This document shows positions 34,218-42,799 of a DNA stretch of 64,000 nt, piece by piece. The notes below the pieces were generated by a model. The model ran no database searches, was not told the DNA's origin, and saw only the letters and a program-made list of their open reading frames with translations. Source of the DNA: Candidatus Woesearchaeota archaeon (GTDB lineage: Archaea; Nanobdellota; Nanobdellia; Woesearchaeales; DSVV01); the NCBI GenBank assembly GCA_018661705.1, contig JABJHR010000014.1, positions 62,001-126,000 on the forward strand. Direction: 5' to 3'. Both the position numbers and the translations under genes were made by a program. The stretch's first letter is position 1; the number at the start of each line of letters is the position of its first letter.

Positions 34218-36908
34218 TTAACGTTTAGACAAATAACTAATTTCAGAGTTAATTCTAGAAAGCATTTGTTGCTGTTTTTTAGTTTTAGGCATCCTCATAT
34301 GTTTTCTAGAATAACTAAATTGTGATATTGCTTTTTTTGCCCAATCTCTTTGTCCAGTTAAATTATACACAAAGGAAGCACCTTCAGCAGCATAAAAAGC
34401 AAGTTCTGTTGCTTTTTGTAGATCATTTGCATCAACACATTTTTCTTGCTCAGTAAATTCTAATCCTGCTAATTGTTTTAATGCAGAATCATAAATAAAA
34501 ATTCCCAAATCAACAAAATGTGCTTTAACTCCTTCTGTAATAGAATCATTAATATTCCCCATCAAACCAAATATTTTTCTTGCATCCACTACAAGTGCAT
34601 AATATTGTTCACTTATTTTTTCATAATCTTTTGTTGCTTCACATGTTCTTGTCGCATTGTAATTTGCAGTTAATGCTTTTTCCCAAACGCTTAATTTAGC
34701 AATTGAAGATTCAGACACTTTAATTAAAAACTTTAAAGCCCTACGAGATTTTCTATAAAAATCCATACAAACATCATAATTATCAACAAGAGAATGCAAG
34801 GTAGAATTTGTTAAATCTATTAATTCATGTGCAACATTTTTTCTTGCAAGAATACTTGAACTATGCGGCTGCAACATTTCTTCAAGTTGAGACGCCCTAT
34901 TAATCTTATCTTGTAATCTAGATTCATGACCTAATCTTATTAAAACTGCTGGTTCAAATACTTCTCCAAACTCATCTCTTTTTTCCCCCAATGCATTCAT
35001 AACTACAACCCCTACGTTATTAACATTAGGTTCTCCTTTTGTTGTTTCTTCTTTTCCATTAGTTGTTCTTGTTTTTCTATTACCTGTTTCTTCATCACCA
35101 TCATCATGCATCCCACTCCTAATTAAATGTTCTGGAGTATAACCTAAAGAAGAATAAAACTCTTCTGCCCATTCACAAGTTTCTTTTATTGAATATGCTT
35201 GTCTTATGACTGCTTTAGATATTTTAAGCATTTTATCTTCAAGCCGTGATAATATTCGAGTATTTCCTATAGCTTCTCTTACTGATTTCGCATAAGATTC
35301 AAATGCTTTTTTTGCATTTGAAATATCCTGATTTTGATCAAAAAGTTCATGATAAGTTTCAGCAATAAGTTCATATTGTAAACCTAGATTACCAAGATTC
35401 TTTTCTAAAGTAAGTCTAATTAAATTTTCCATAGCATCAATTGCCATGTCTGCAAATCTTTGATTATAACCAAGACTAAGGACTTTATTGCAAAACTTTC
35501 CCATTACAAGATAAGTTTTACTTGCATGTTTTGGATCAACATCTTCCAACATTATAGCAGATTTAATAGAATCTTCGTAACATTTATCTGCTGTGCTTCG
35601 AAAACCATTTTTATAAGCTTCTTCGCTTACTTCCGCATCCTGCAATAAGAAAAAAAGACCTTCAGCCATTGTAGAAGCAAAACCAAGTGAATATGCAAGA
35701 TGTTTTTTATGTCTCTCTTCAGATAAAACATCAGGAAATCTGTTAAATATTCTTTCTGCAAGTTTATATCCTGCCCTTGCTTTTGCTTTCCAAGTTATAA
35801 CTTCAGAAATGTGGTCTCTGTGTTCAGCAATAAACCTTGCCATGTCTCCAATAACACAAGCATTGTAAAAAGAAAGTTCAGGATTAATTTCTGGACCTAA
35901 AGCAAGAGCTTTTGAATAGAATTTGTAACCAATAAAAGCTGCACTAAGAAGATTATCTTTTTCTGCTGGATCTACTTTTTTTCTTTTACTTGGCCCAAAC
36001 AATTCAACAATTGATTTACCATATTCACCGACATGATTATAAATAAAAAAAAGAATTGATTTATCTTCAAATTGTTCTGCAAAATTAACAGCCATAAGAT
36101 GAGAATCAGTTGCTTTTGTTATCCATTCTTTATTTTTAAGTAAAATAACTGCCTCTAAAGCAATTTCAGCAGCATTTCTGTAATAAACAGAAGCCAATTT
36201 AGGATTGGTTATACTCAATGTTTGAGCACACTTAAAATAATCATTAAAACATTTTTCAATCCATTTTTTGGCGTGATCTTTCTGATCATATTCTTTTCCA
36301 TTTTCTTCTGCTTCTTGTTCATTTTTTACATCACCAATGTACATAATTCGTTGAAAAATATATTTAGCAGCTTCTGCAGCAAAACCAAATGCATGTGCAG
36401 CATGATCAACATCAATTATTTGACATAATTCAGCTGATCGTTTGTAACCTTTATACCATTTCTTTGCCCAAAATAAATCAGCTGTTTCTTTAAATAAAAG
36501 TCCTGCAGCATCTGCTTTGTAAGCATGAAGATGTGCTTCCATCTTAGCAAGATCAGGTGAAATTTCTGTAATATCTACATTTCCTCTTTCTTGTTCTAAT
36601 TTTTCAATACCTTCGTTGCAATAATCATAAAGCTTATTAAAAAGAATATGATCAATACCTAATGGTTTTTCAGCAGTACCATCATTCCCTTCCCAAAGCT
36701 CATTTTTTTCCTGTTCTTCTTTAAACAACCTTGTAGCTACTTTTGTTATTTTTTTGATAAATTCAACACTTTCATGATCAACTGAATCATTTTCAACCAT
36801 ATATTCTAGAATTAAAGGAATTGTTTCTGCTTTGCCACCTTCAGAACTCCAGTTATGATATTCCCATTCAACTAATAAATCAAGCCTTTCTTTCTGATCA
36901 CTATCCAT
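34218..36908 (-). CDS. Large alpha-helical repeat-like protein, unknown
   Basis: 896 residues, rich in alanine, lysine and glutamate with regular helix pairs resembling TPR-type solenoids (for example AAEAAKYIFQRI, YRNAAEIALEAVILL, FYAAEGASFVYNL). A polar linker near residues 600-625 (DDGDEETGNRKTRTTNGKEE) splits it into two helical halves. No enzyme motif, no signal peptide, no membrane segment. Likely a scaffold or protein-protein interaction platform in the cytoplasm. Single gene between the phosphorylase and the divergent mevalonate kinase; TATAAATAG upstream. Confidence 0.7.
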   Translation of the reverse strand: MDSDQKERLDLLVEWEYHNWSSEGGKAETIPLILEYMVENDSVDHESVEFIKKITKVATRLFKEEQEKNELWEGNDGTAEKPLGIDHILFNKLYDYCNEGIEKLEQERGNVDITEISPDLAKMEAHLHAYKADAAGLLFKETADLFWAKKWYKGYKRSAELCQIIDVDHAAHAFGFAAEAAKYIFQRIMYIGDVKNEQEAEENGKEYDQKDHAKKWIEKCFNDYFKCAQTLSITNPKLASVYYRNAAEIALEAVILLKNKEWITKATDSHLMAVNFAEQFEDKSILFFIYNHVGEYGKSIVELFGPSKRKKVDPAEKDNLLSAAFIGYKFYSKALALGPEINPELSFYNACVIGDMARFIAEHRDHISEVITWKAKARAGYKLAERIFNRFPDVLSEERHKKHLAYSLGFASTMAEGLFFLLQDAEVSEEAYKNGFRSTADKCYEDSIKSAIMLEDVDPKHASKTYLVMGKFCNKVLSLGYNQRFADMAIDAMENLIRLTLEKNLGNLGLQYELIAETYHELFDQNQDISNAKKAFESYAKSVREAIGNTRILSRLEDKMLKISKAVIRQAYSIKETCEWAEEFYSSLGYTPEHLIRSGMHDDGDEETGNRKTRTTNGKEETTKGEPNVNNVGVVVMNALGEKRDEFGEVFEPAVLIRLGHESRLQDKINRASQLEEMLQPHSSSILARKNVAHELIDLTNSTLHSLVDNYDVCMDFYRKSRRALKFLIKVSESSIAKLSVWEKALTANYNATRTCEATKDYEKISEQYYALVVDARKIFGLMGNINDSITEGVKAHFVDLGIFIYDSALKQLAGLEFTEQEKCVDANDLQKATELAFYAAEGASFVYNLTGQRDWAKKAISQFSYSRKHMRMPKTKKQQQMLSRINSEISYLSKR

Positions 36909-37055
36909 ATATATATTAGAATCCTATATCTATTTATATATTTTATTAGATATTACCATTAAATAGTGATTAAATCACAAGATCATTGCATAATATTGTC
37001 AAAAGAGAAAGTCAAACCTCGAAATCCTTATAAAACCCAAAAAATACCCGAAAGT

Positions 37056-37970
37056 ATGGCAAAAGCACCAGGTAAAATAATACTTTTTGGAGAACATTTT
37101 GTTGTTCATGGAAGTTATGCAATTTCTGCAGCAATTGATAGGTTTAGTGAGGTTAAAGTTGAAACAAACAAAAAACAATTGTCTGAAACAAAAAAAATAT
37201 CAGTAACATACAATAATGAAACCGTAAGAACAGAAAGCAAATTATGTATGGGAGTAAAAAACATATTAAATTATTTAAAATTAAATGAAAATCTAAACAT
37301 AACAATTAACTCAACAATAAAAGGAAGTGGTTTAGGAAGTAGTGCTGCATTCTGTGTTGCTTTTGCAAAAGAATTAAATGAAAAATTTGATTTAAAACTA
37401 GAAAACCCAGACATCAACATTGCAGCATATGAAGGAGAAAAAGCATTCCATGGTAATCCTTCGGGAGTAGACAACACAACAAGTTTGTATGAAGGAATTT
37501 TATTATTTAACAAGGACATTAAAACTCAACTTTTGGATCATTCCACCATAGAAGTAAAAGAAAAAATAAAATTAATTTTAGTAAACACAGGTAAAAAAAC
37601 AAACACAATCAAAATAGTTGAAGAAGTTAAAAAAATAAAAGAACTAGATCAAGAAAAGTTCAAACATTATATTGCAGAAATAAATCATTTAGTTGATGAT
37701 GCAAAAGATGCAATTTTAAACCATGACCTCCCATACATTGGACAATTAATGCTCTTTAATCAAGCATTATTAGAAAAAATTGGAGTTTCAACACCAGAAA
37801 TTAGAACAATTATAACAACAGGCATTAATAACGGTGCATTAGGTGGAAAAATAACTGGAGCTGGTGGAGGAGGAAATGTCATATTACTGTACGACGATGA
37901 AAAGAATAAGGAAAAGATTATAAATGAGTTAAATAATAAAGGATATGAGAGTTTTAGTATTGAAATTTGA
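37056..37970 (+). CDS. mvk: Mevalonate kinase
   Basis: About 304 residues of the GHMP kinase family: APGKIILFGEHFVVHG at the start, the ATP loop GSGLGSSAAFCVAFA, HGNPSGVDNTTS with the catalytic aspartate, and GGKITGAGGGGNVILL near the end. Phosphorylates mevalonate at C5. I place the start at the ATG at 37056 (MAKAPGK), since a CTTATAAAA box about 26 bases upstream fits leaderless transcription; the listed GTG adds 30 unlike residues. First gene of the lower mevalonate cluster, followed by the decarboxylase. Confidence 0.93.
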   Translation: MAKAPGKIILFGEHFVVHGSYAISAAIDRFSEVKVETNKKQLSETKKISVTYNNETVRTESKLCMGVKNILNYLKLNENLNITINSTIKGSGLGSSAAFCVAFAKELNEKFDLKLENPDINIAAYEGEKAFHGNPSGVDNTTSLYEGILLFNKDIKTQLLDHSTIEVKEKIKLILVNTGKKTNTIKIVEEVKKIKELDQEKFKHYIAEINHLVDDAKDAILNHDLPYIGQLMLFNQALLEKIGVSTPEIRTIITTGINNGALGGKITGAGGGGNVILLYDDEKNKEKIINELNNKGYESFSIEI

Positions 37971-38024
37971 TAATAAAATTATGAAAGAGAAGAAAAAAAT
38001 CATAAAAATAAATTTTAATAAAAG

Positions 38025-39029
38025 GTGAATAAAATCAAAGCAACAGCAATCGCACACCCAAATATTGCATTAATCAAATATTGGGGTAAAAGAAATGATG
38101 AATTAAAAATCCCAACTGTTTCTAGTATTTCTGTAACTCTTGACAATCTTTATACAAAAACAACTGTTGAGTTTAATGAAAAATTTGAAGAAGATAAATT
38201 CTCACTAAATGATAAAACAGTTACTGGCGGAGTAGTATTAAAACGAGTTATTGAACTTCTTGATTTAATCAGAAAACATTCAAAAAAAAATCAGTTTGCA
38301 AAAGTTGTAAGTGAAAATAATTTTCCAGATGCAGCTGGATTAGCAAGCAGTAGTTCTGCTTTTGCTGCATTAACAATGGCAGGATGCAACGCCATAGGTT
38401 ATGGCATAAATAAAAAAGAAATGTCAATAATTGCCAGACAAGGTTCAGGATCAGCATGCAGAAGTATTTTTGGTGGATTTGTTGAATGGAAAAAAGGTAA
38501 AAAAGACGATGGCACTGATAGTTTTGCGGAACAAATTGCAGACGAAAAGCATTGGGAAGACTTCAGAATAATTGTTTTAATTGTAAATCCAAAAGAAAAG
38601 AAAATTAAATCAACAGAAGGAATGAAAATTAGTGTTAATTCATCTGAGTTGTATGAAGCTTGGATAAAAGCAAGTGAAAATGATGCTGGAAAAATTAAAC
38701 AATATCTTTTGGAGAAAAATTTAACAGAAACAGGAAAAATTGCAGAACAAAATTGTTTACGAATGCATTCTGTCATGATCAGTTCAGACCCTTCATTAAT
38801 TTATTGGAATCCTGAAACAGTTACATTAATAGATAAAATTCAAGCAATGCAAAGTAATGGATTAGATTTACATTTTACAATTGATGCTGGCCCAAACATA
38901 AAAATTATTTGCCAGGAAAAAGATGTTGAAAAAATTCTAAACTGTTTAGAACAAGCACCATTTATTCATGATTTTGTTGTATGTAGCCCAGGTAAAGGCG
39001 CTGAAATAGTAGATGATCATTTGTTTTAA
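38025..39029 (+). CDS. mvaD: Diphosphomevalonate decarboxylase
   Basis: 334 residues with the family's signature: AHPNIALIKYWGKRNDELKIPTVSSISVTLDN, the serine/alanine-rich DAAGLASSSSAFAAL, RQGSGSACRSIFGGFVEWKKG, and TIDAGPNIKII with the catalytic aspartate. ATP-dependent decarboxylation of mevalonate 5-diphosphate to isopentenyl diphosphate. Start is a GTG (VNKIKATAIAHPN) with AAAGG close upstream. Most archaea lack this classical enzyme and use modified mevalonate routes, so its presence beside phosphomevalonate kinase is notable. Confidence 0.93.
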   Translation: MNKIKATAIAHPNIALIKYWGKRNDELKIPTVSSISVTLDNLYTKTTVEFNEKFEEDKFSLNDKTVTGGVVLKRVIELLDLIRKHSKKNQFAKVVSENNFPDAAGLASSSSAFAALTMAGCNAIGYGINKKEMSIIARQGSGSACRSIFGGFVEWKKGKKDDGTDSFAEQIADEKHWEDFRIIVLIVNPKEKKIKSTEGMKISVNSSELYEAWIKASENDAGKIKQYLLEKNLTETGKIAEQNCLRMHSVMISSDPSLIYWNPETVTLIDKIQAMQSNGLDLHFTIDAGPNIKIICQEKDVEKILNCLEQAPFIHDFVVCSPGKGAEIVDDHLF

Positions 39030-39063
39030 TTGTTTTAATATTCTTTATTGATTTTATGTTTTT

Positions 39064-39174
39064 AAAAATCCAATAACAAAGATGCAGACAGACCGGGGGT
39101 TGTCCCTTACGGGGTGGTCTGTAGGACAAAGCAAAGCTTTGGCCGTCTGCCATCATTATTGTTGTTGGATTTTT
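39064..39174 (-). repeat. F1 element copy 5, divergent
   Basis: In reverse orientation the sequence reads AATCCAACAACAATAATGAT, GGCAGACGG, arm CAAAG-CTTTG, TCCTACAGACC, a GC-rich arm closed by GGTCTGT, then CTGCATC and an outer TTGTTATTGGATTTTT arm. It keeps CAGACGG, TCCTAC and the three-arm plan but has a different outer stem and a longer third arm. Lies antisense between the decarboxylase and phosphomevalonate kinase genes. The 60-codon ORF across it is an artefact. Confidence 0.65.
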
Positions 39175-39250
39175 TATAAGCAATTGGTTCATCAGAATAA
39201 AACACCATCATTCAACAAACTATTTAAACACAAAAAAATTACAAACCCAT

Positions 39251-40396
39251 ATGATTACAATTAAAGCACCAGGTAAATTAATGTTAGCAGGAGAATGGGC
39301 TGTTTTAGAGACTGGTAAGCCAAGCATTGTTGCTGCTGTTGATAAGTATGTAGAATGTTCAATCGAAGAAACTAATTCTTCATCCATACAAATTCCAGGG
39401 ATGGAAAAAATAGAATTTGTTTTTGAAAAAGATAAATTAAGATTTAGAAAAATCTTAACTTCTGGTGAAAAAGAAAAATTATTATTTGCAAAAAACACAA
39501 TTGAAGTTTTCTTAACTTTCATGGAAGAAAATGCAAATCCAATTGAAAGTTTCAATATTAAAACAAAAAACCACAATACAACCATTACAATTCCAAACGG
39601 TAGTGACTCTGAAGGAACTGAAAAAAAGATAGGTTTTGGTAGTAGTGCCGCTACTTGCGTTGCAATTGGAACTGCAATTATGAAAAGTTACGATTATGAC
39701 GTCACTGAAGAAAAACACAAAGAAATTATTTTCAAGCTTGCAAGTATTGCGCATTTTACTGCCCAAGAATTTAGAGGAAGTTGTTTTGATGTAGCGGCCT
39801 CAACATATGGTGGAGTTATAATATACAAAGCGTTTAATGGACTTTGGCTAAAAAATGAAATAAAAAGAAAAGTTTCATTAACAGAAATCTTAAATGGCGA
39901 CTGGCCGCATTTGAAGATAAAACCAATAACACTCCCAGAAAATCTTAAAATATTGTGTTGTTACACTTCTACTTCTGCAGACACTAGAAAGATGATTGCG
40001 AAAATGGAAAAATTCAGAGAAAATAATTATGATGAATACATGGAACTAATAGATGAGTTTGAAGAAGCTGTTAACTCAATAATTGATGCACTTGGATTTG
40101 GTAATCCAAATGAGATCAAAATGATGTGGCACAAAAATCAATCATGTCTTAAAGAGCTTGACGAGAAAAGCAAGATTGGAATTCTAACGCCAGAACTTAA
40201 AAAACTAATTGAAATCGCAAATAAACATGACTGCGTTGGTAAAATAAGTGGTGCAGGTGGTGGTGATTCAGGAATTGCAATCTGTTTTAATGAAGAAAAC
40301 TGTAAAAAAATAAAAAAAGAATGGAAAGAATCTAAACTTTACTTAATAGATATTAAAATAAGTGAAAATAAAATAATAAATGAAAAAGAAGAATAA
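39251..40396 (+). CDS. mvaK2: Phosphomevalonate kinase, bacterial (MvaK2) type
   Basis: 381 residues, GHMP kinase family: APGKLMLAGEWAVLETGKPSIVAAVD, IGFGSSAATCVAIGTA, RGSCFDVAASTYGGVIIYKAFN, LCCYTSTSADTRKM and GKISGAGGGDSGIAI. The sequence around GEWAVLE, CYTSTSAD and GGDSGIA matches phosphomevalonate kinase rather than mevalonate kinase. Converts mevalonate 5-phosphate to the diphosphate. Together with the decarboxylase this makes the classical eukaryote/bacteria-type pathway. CTATTTAAA about 27 bases before the ATG fits a leaderless start. Confidence 0.9.
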   Translation: MITIKAPGKLMLAGEWAVLETGKPSIVAAVDKYVECSIEETNSSSIQIPGMEKIEFVFEKDKLRFRKILTSGEKEKLLFAKNTIEVFLTFMEENANPIESFNIKTKNHNTTITIPNGSDSEGTEKKIGFGSSAATCVAIGTAIMKSYDYDVTEEKHKEIIFKLASIAHFTAQEFRGSCFDVAASTYGGVIIYKAFNGLWLKNEIKRKVSLTEILNGDWPHLKIKPITLPENLKILCCYTSTSADTRKMIAKMEKFRENNYDEYMELIDEFEEAVNSIIDALGFGNPNEIKMMWHKNQSCLKELDEKSKIGILTPELKKLIEIANKHDCVGKISGAGGGDSGIAICFNEENCKKIKKEWKESKLYLIDIKISENKIINEKEE

Positions 40397-40399
40397 AAT

Positions 40400-40675
40400 T
40401 TACTTTACAACTTTCTTAAACTTAGCTAAAAAGTCACTATTTTTCTTTTCAAGTCTTTTACAAGCATCTTGAAGAATTTTTTGTGGAGCTTTACCTGTTG
40501 ATTCAACCGTAATTCTTGGAATTCCAACTTGTGGGTGTTCAATATGATAACCACCAACTTTAGTATCTTTATCATTCCAAATTTCCTTTTTTAAGGCATT
40601 ACACATAGCATGACCTTCTCCTTTTAATTCAACTACAAGAGTTTTTTTTGATGATTCAATAACATTTATTTCCAT
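40400..40675 (-). CDS. rpoL: RNA polymerase subunit L (Rpo11)
   Basis: 91 residues, the normal size. Matches archaeal RpoL, counterpart of eukaryotic Rpb11/Rpc19: LVVELKGEGHAMCNALKKEIWNDK (the alpha-like dimerisation motif), YHIEHPQVGIPRITVES, then a lysine-rich final helix. It pairs with subunit D to nucleate assembly of the polymerase. AGGTGGT lies before the ATG. Convergent with phosphomevalonate kinase, three bases apart. Confidence 0.93.
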   Translation of the reverse strand: MEINVIESSKKTLVVELKGEGHAMCNALKKEIWNDKDTKVGGYHIEHPQVGIPRITVESTGKAPQKILQDACKRLEKKNSDFLAKFKKVVK

Positions 40676-40768
40676 TTTACCACCTGTGATTATGATCTAA
40701 GAAACATATAGGTCATTTATAAAGTTTATCATCGTTTGGAGTTTATAGAGTGGAAAAAGATAAAGTAG

Positions 40769-40906
40769 CAAAAAACAACAACAATGGCACAGACGGACTT
40801 CCTGAAAATATGAAATTTTCAGGCCTTCAAATTAAAATTTGAAGTTATCCAAAAGTCCTATTCGCCTCAAGCAAGCTTTCGGCTCATCTGGCCTTGTTGT
40901 TTTTTG
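40769..40906 (+). repeat. F1 element copy 4 (longest copy)
   Basis: Outer arms CAAAAAACAACAACA and GTTGTTTTTTG; GGC/GCC; ACAGAC; arm GGACTT/AAGTCC that has gained two inner hairpins (CCTGAAAAT...ATTTTCAGG and CTTCAAATT...AATTTGAAG); CTATTC; hairpin GCCTCAAGC-AA-GCTTTCGGC. Compared with copy 3, GTT/AAC at the base of this hairpin has become GCC/GGC. Lies between divergent rpoL and the deacetylase-like gene. Confidence 0.85.
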
Positions 40907-40924
40907 TATTAAAATTAAGAATTA

Positions 40925-40967
40925 AAACACTTTTCAACACTGGCGGATGCTTCTTTTTTTCACTTAG
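40925..40967 (-). repeat. F2 half element
   Basis: Reverse complement CTAAGTGAAAAAAAGAAGCA, then TCCGCCAGTGTTGAAAAGTG: the F2 left-half pattern with two changes. About 19 bp after F1 copy 4, as after copies 1 and 2. Confidence 0.7.
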
Positions 40968-41007
40968 ATTTGACCTATAAAACTAAAGATTAACACATAA
41001 GAAAAAA

Positions 41008-41098
41008 CAATGACCTTCATGTTACGCCAACTTTTGCTGCCTTAGCATTTTGTTACTTGCGACATTGCCTAAATTTTAACATGAAGGTCCTGCTTTGG
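41008..41098 (+). ncRNA. Candidate small structured RNA
   Basis: GACCTTCATGTTA at the start pairs perfectly with TAACATGAAGGTC at the end (13 bp), enclosing about 53 nt with smaller pairings. A CTATAAAAC box lies about 28 bases before the stem, as for an archaeal promoter, so the stem would begin at the 5' end of a transcript. No long ORF crosses it sensibly. It lies in the 632-bp gap between rpoL and the deacetylase-like gene, which also holds F1 copy 4, a half F2 element, and further downstream short hairpins (ATACCC/GGGTAT and GTATAC pairs near 41140-41172). I do not recognise an RNA family. A short leaderless reading frame (ATG at 41010, 11 codons) is an alternative. Confidence 0.4.
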
Positions 41099-41307
41099 TT
41101 TTCACCAACACCTCGATTTCCCGAAACTATACAAACATACCCAATAGGGGAAGGGTATACGATTTTGTATACTAAGATACAAGTCATATTTAAATGTTTT
41201 GATTTAACACACAAAACAAGAATTAAGAACCACCAAAAAGTAATAAATAGGGAAAATAATAAAAAGAACTAGCAATACCCATACAATATTACATAAAAAA
41301 CAATAAA

Positions 41308-42273
41308 ATGAAATTAATATACAACAAAATATTCCTTGAACATGAAACAGGAACACATCCAGAAAACAAAGCAAGATTATTAGCGTTCCAAGGAATTGAA
41401 GAAACTCCTTTATCTGAAATTCCAAATGGTGAACAATTTCTTAGATTAGTTCATGGTAGAAGACATATAAGAAGAGTACAAGAAGCAAGTGTTAATGAAA
41501 TTCCTTTTGATTTAGACACTTTAGCATCTATTGGAAGCTATGAAGCAGCATATTATGCAGTAGGAGCAACCTTAAAAGCAGCACAACAAGGGGATTTTGC
41601 ATTAGTAAGACCACCCGGCCATCATGCAACTGCAGACAAAGCAATGGGTTTTTGTTTGTTTAACAATATGGCTGTTGTTGCAGCATATCTAAAAAAACAA
41701 GGTAAAAGAGTAGCTATTCTCGACATAGATGGACATTTTGGAAATGGAACATACGATATTTTTGAAAAAAACAAAGATGTTTTTTATTTTTCTTGCCATG
41801 AATTCCCAAATTTTCCAGGATCAGGAGATACTGAGGATATTGGAAAAGGAAAAGCAAAAGGCACAAAAATTTCAATGCCCCTTCCATATGACTCTGGAGA
41901 TGACATTTTCCTCGACAGCATTAAAACAGCGTTACCATTTATCAAAGAATTTAATCCAGATATAATTGGAATCTCAGCAGGATTTGATGGACACCATGCA
42001 GATCCTCTTCTTTCATTAAGATACAGCGCAATCGGATACCATGAAGTTGGAAAATTACTAAAAGAAGAATTTACTAGTCAAGGAATTCCTGTGTTTGCAA
42101 CATTAGAAGGGGGTTATAATGTAGAATATCTTCCAAGATGCGCAAATAATTTTGTTGCAGGAATTAATGGACAAACTGCAAGTTATCAAGAAGCTTCAAC
42201 AATCTCTGCAACAAATATAAAAGAAATGTACGAAGCCAGAAAACAAGAAGTTTTAAAAAGATTAAAGTCATGA
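41308..42273 (+). CDS. Histone deacetylase-family zinc hydrolase
   Basis: 321 residues. Zinc and catalytic motifs of the arginase/deacetylase fold: RPPGHHAT (His pair), LDIDGHFGNGTYDIF (metal Asp and His; the second His of the usual HHGNGT is Phe), SAGFDGHHADPL (metal Asp), and LEGGYN (tyrosine). This superfamily removes acetyl groups from lysines or polyamines; in archaea, targets may be Alba-like chromatin proteins or acetylpolyamines. Cytoplasmic, no signal peptide. The leader contains hairpins, but no clear TATA box at leaderless distance. Confidence 0.9.
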   Translation: MKLIYNKIFLEHETGTHPENKARLLAFQGIEETPLSEIPNGEQFLRLVHGRRHIRRVQEASVNEIPFDLDTLASIGSYEAAYYAVGATLKAAQQGDFALVRPPGHHATADKAMGFCLFNNMAVVAAYLKKQGKRVAILDIDGHFGNGTYDIFEKNKDVFYFSCHEFPNFPGSGDTEDIGKGKAKGTKISMPLPYDSGDDIFLDSIKTALPFIKEFNPDIIGISAGFDGHHADPLLSLRYSAIGYHEVGKLLKEEFTSQGIPVFATLEGGYNVEYLPRCANNFVAGINGQTASYQEASTISATNIKEMYEARKQEVLKRLKS

Positions 42274-42323
42274 GAATTCTTAGAGATAATAATTAATTAA
42301 AATATCAAATTAGAGGTGAAACA

Positions 42324-42755
42324 ATGAAAAAGTCATTAATAATTATTATTATATTGTTAAATACAATATTAATTTCTGCAGAAGAACTTACAAAAGAAGA
42401 AGTATGGGAACAAGTACAGGATTTCAAAGGACAAAAAGTTTTTGCACCACTAGACAAGTATTATAGTAATGAAATTGCAAATGTTGTTTTCTTAGATACT
42501 GAAGAAAGGATTTATGGAATTCTAGAAGATGGAGAACTAACAACAGTAGAACTAGGAGAACATGAAGATCCAACAATGGTTGTAGAAATTGATTCCTTTA
42601 ACACAATTAATAGTATATTAAACAGCGAGAACCCAATTGATCAATTTGTCGAGGAAAAAGACGACAAAACAATTATATTCAAACCACAAGGATTTATTAA
42701 AAAAGCAAAATATTATGTTGCAATCGCAGCATTGAAAGTCTTTGGTTGGTTTTAG
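42324..42755 (+). CDS. Small secreted or membrane-linked protein
   Basis: 143 residues: signal peptide (IIIIILLNTILISA), then a mixed alpha/beta domain. The end, FNTINSILNSENPIDQFVEEKD followed by IIFKPQGFIKKAKYYVAIAALKVFGWF, is weakly reminiscent of the SCP2 sterol-carrier fold, but the family assignment is a guess. GAGGTGAAACA before the ATG fixes the start. Lies 50 bases after the deacetylase gene, so perhaps co-transcribed. Confidence 0.65.
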   Translation: MKKSLIIIIILLNTILISAEELTKEEVWEQVQDFKGQKVFAPLDKYYSNEIANVVFLDTEERIYGILEDGELTTVELGEHEDPTMVVEIDSFNTINSILNSENPIDQFVEEKDDKTIIFKPQGFIKKAKYYVAIAALKVFGWF

Positions 42756-42799
42756 ATTTTTTTTAATTAGATAGCAGAATAATAATTAAACAATAAAAA

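Noticed and set aside
36966-37055. N-terminal extension of mevalonate kinase in the ORF track
   Set aside because: TATA box lies inside it and the family starts at the following ATG (MAKAPGK).
39082-39264. 60-codon ORF between decarboxylase and phosphomevalonate kinase
   Set aside because: It runs through F1 copy 5, an inverted-repeat element; composition is not protein-like.
41057-41272. 71-codon ORF before the deacetylase-like gene
   Set aside because: Covers the candidate RNA stem and short hairpins, has no ribosome site, and its sequence is not protein-like.
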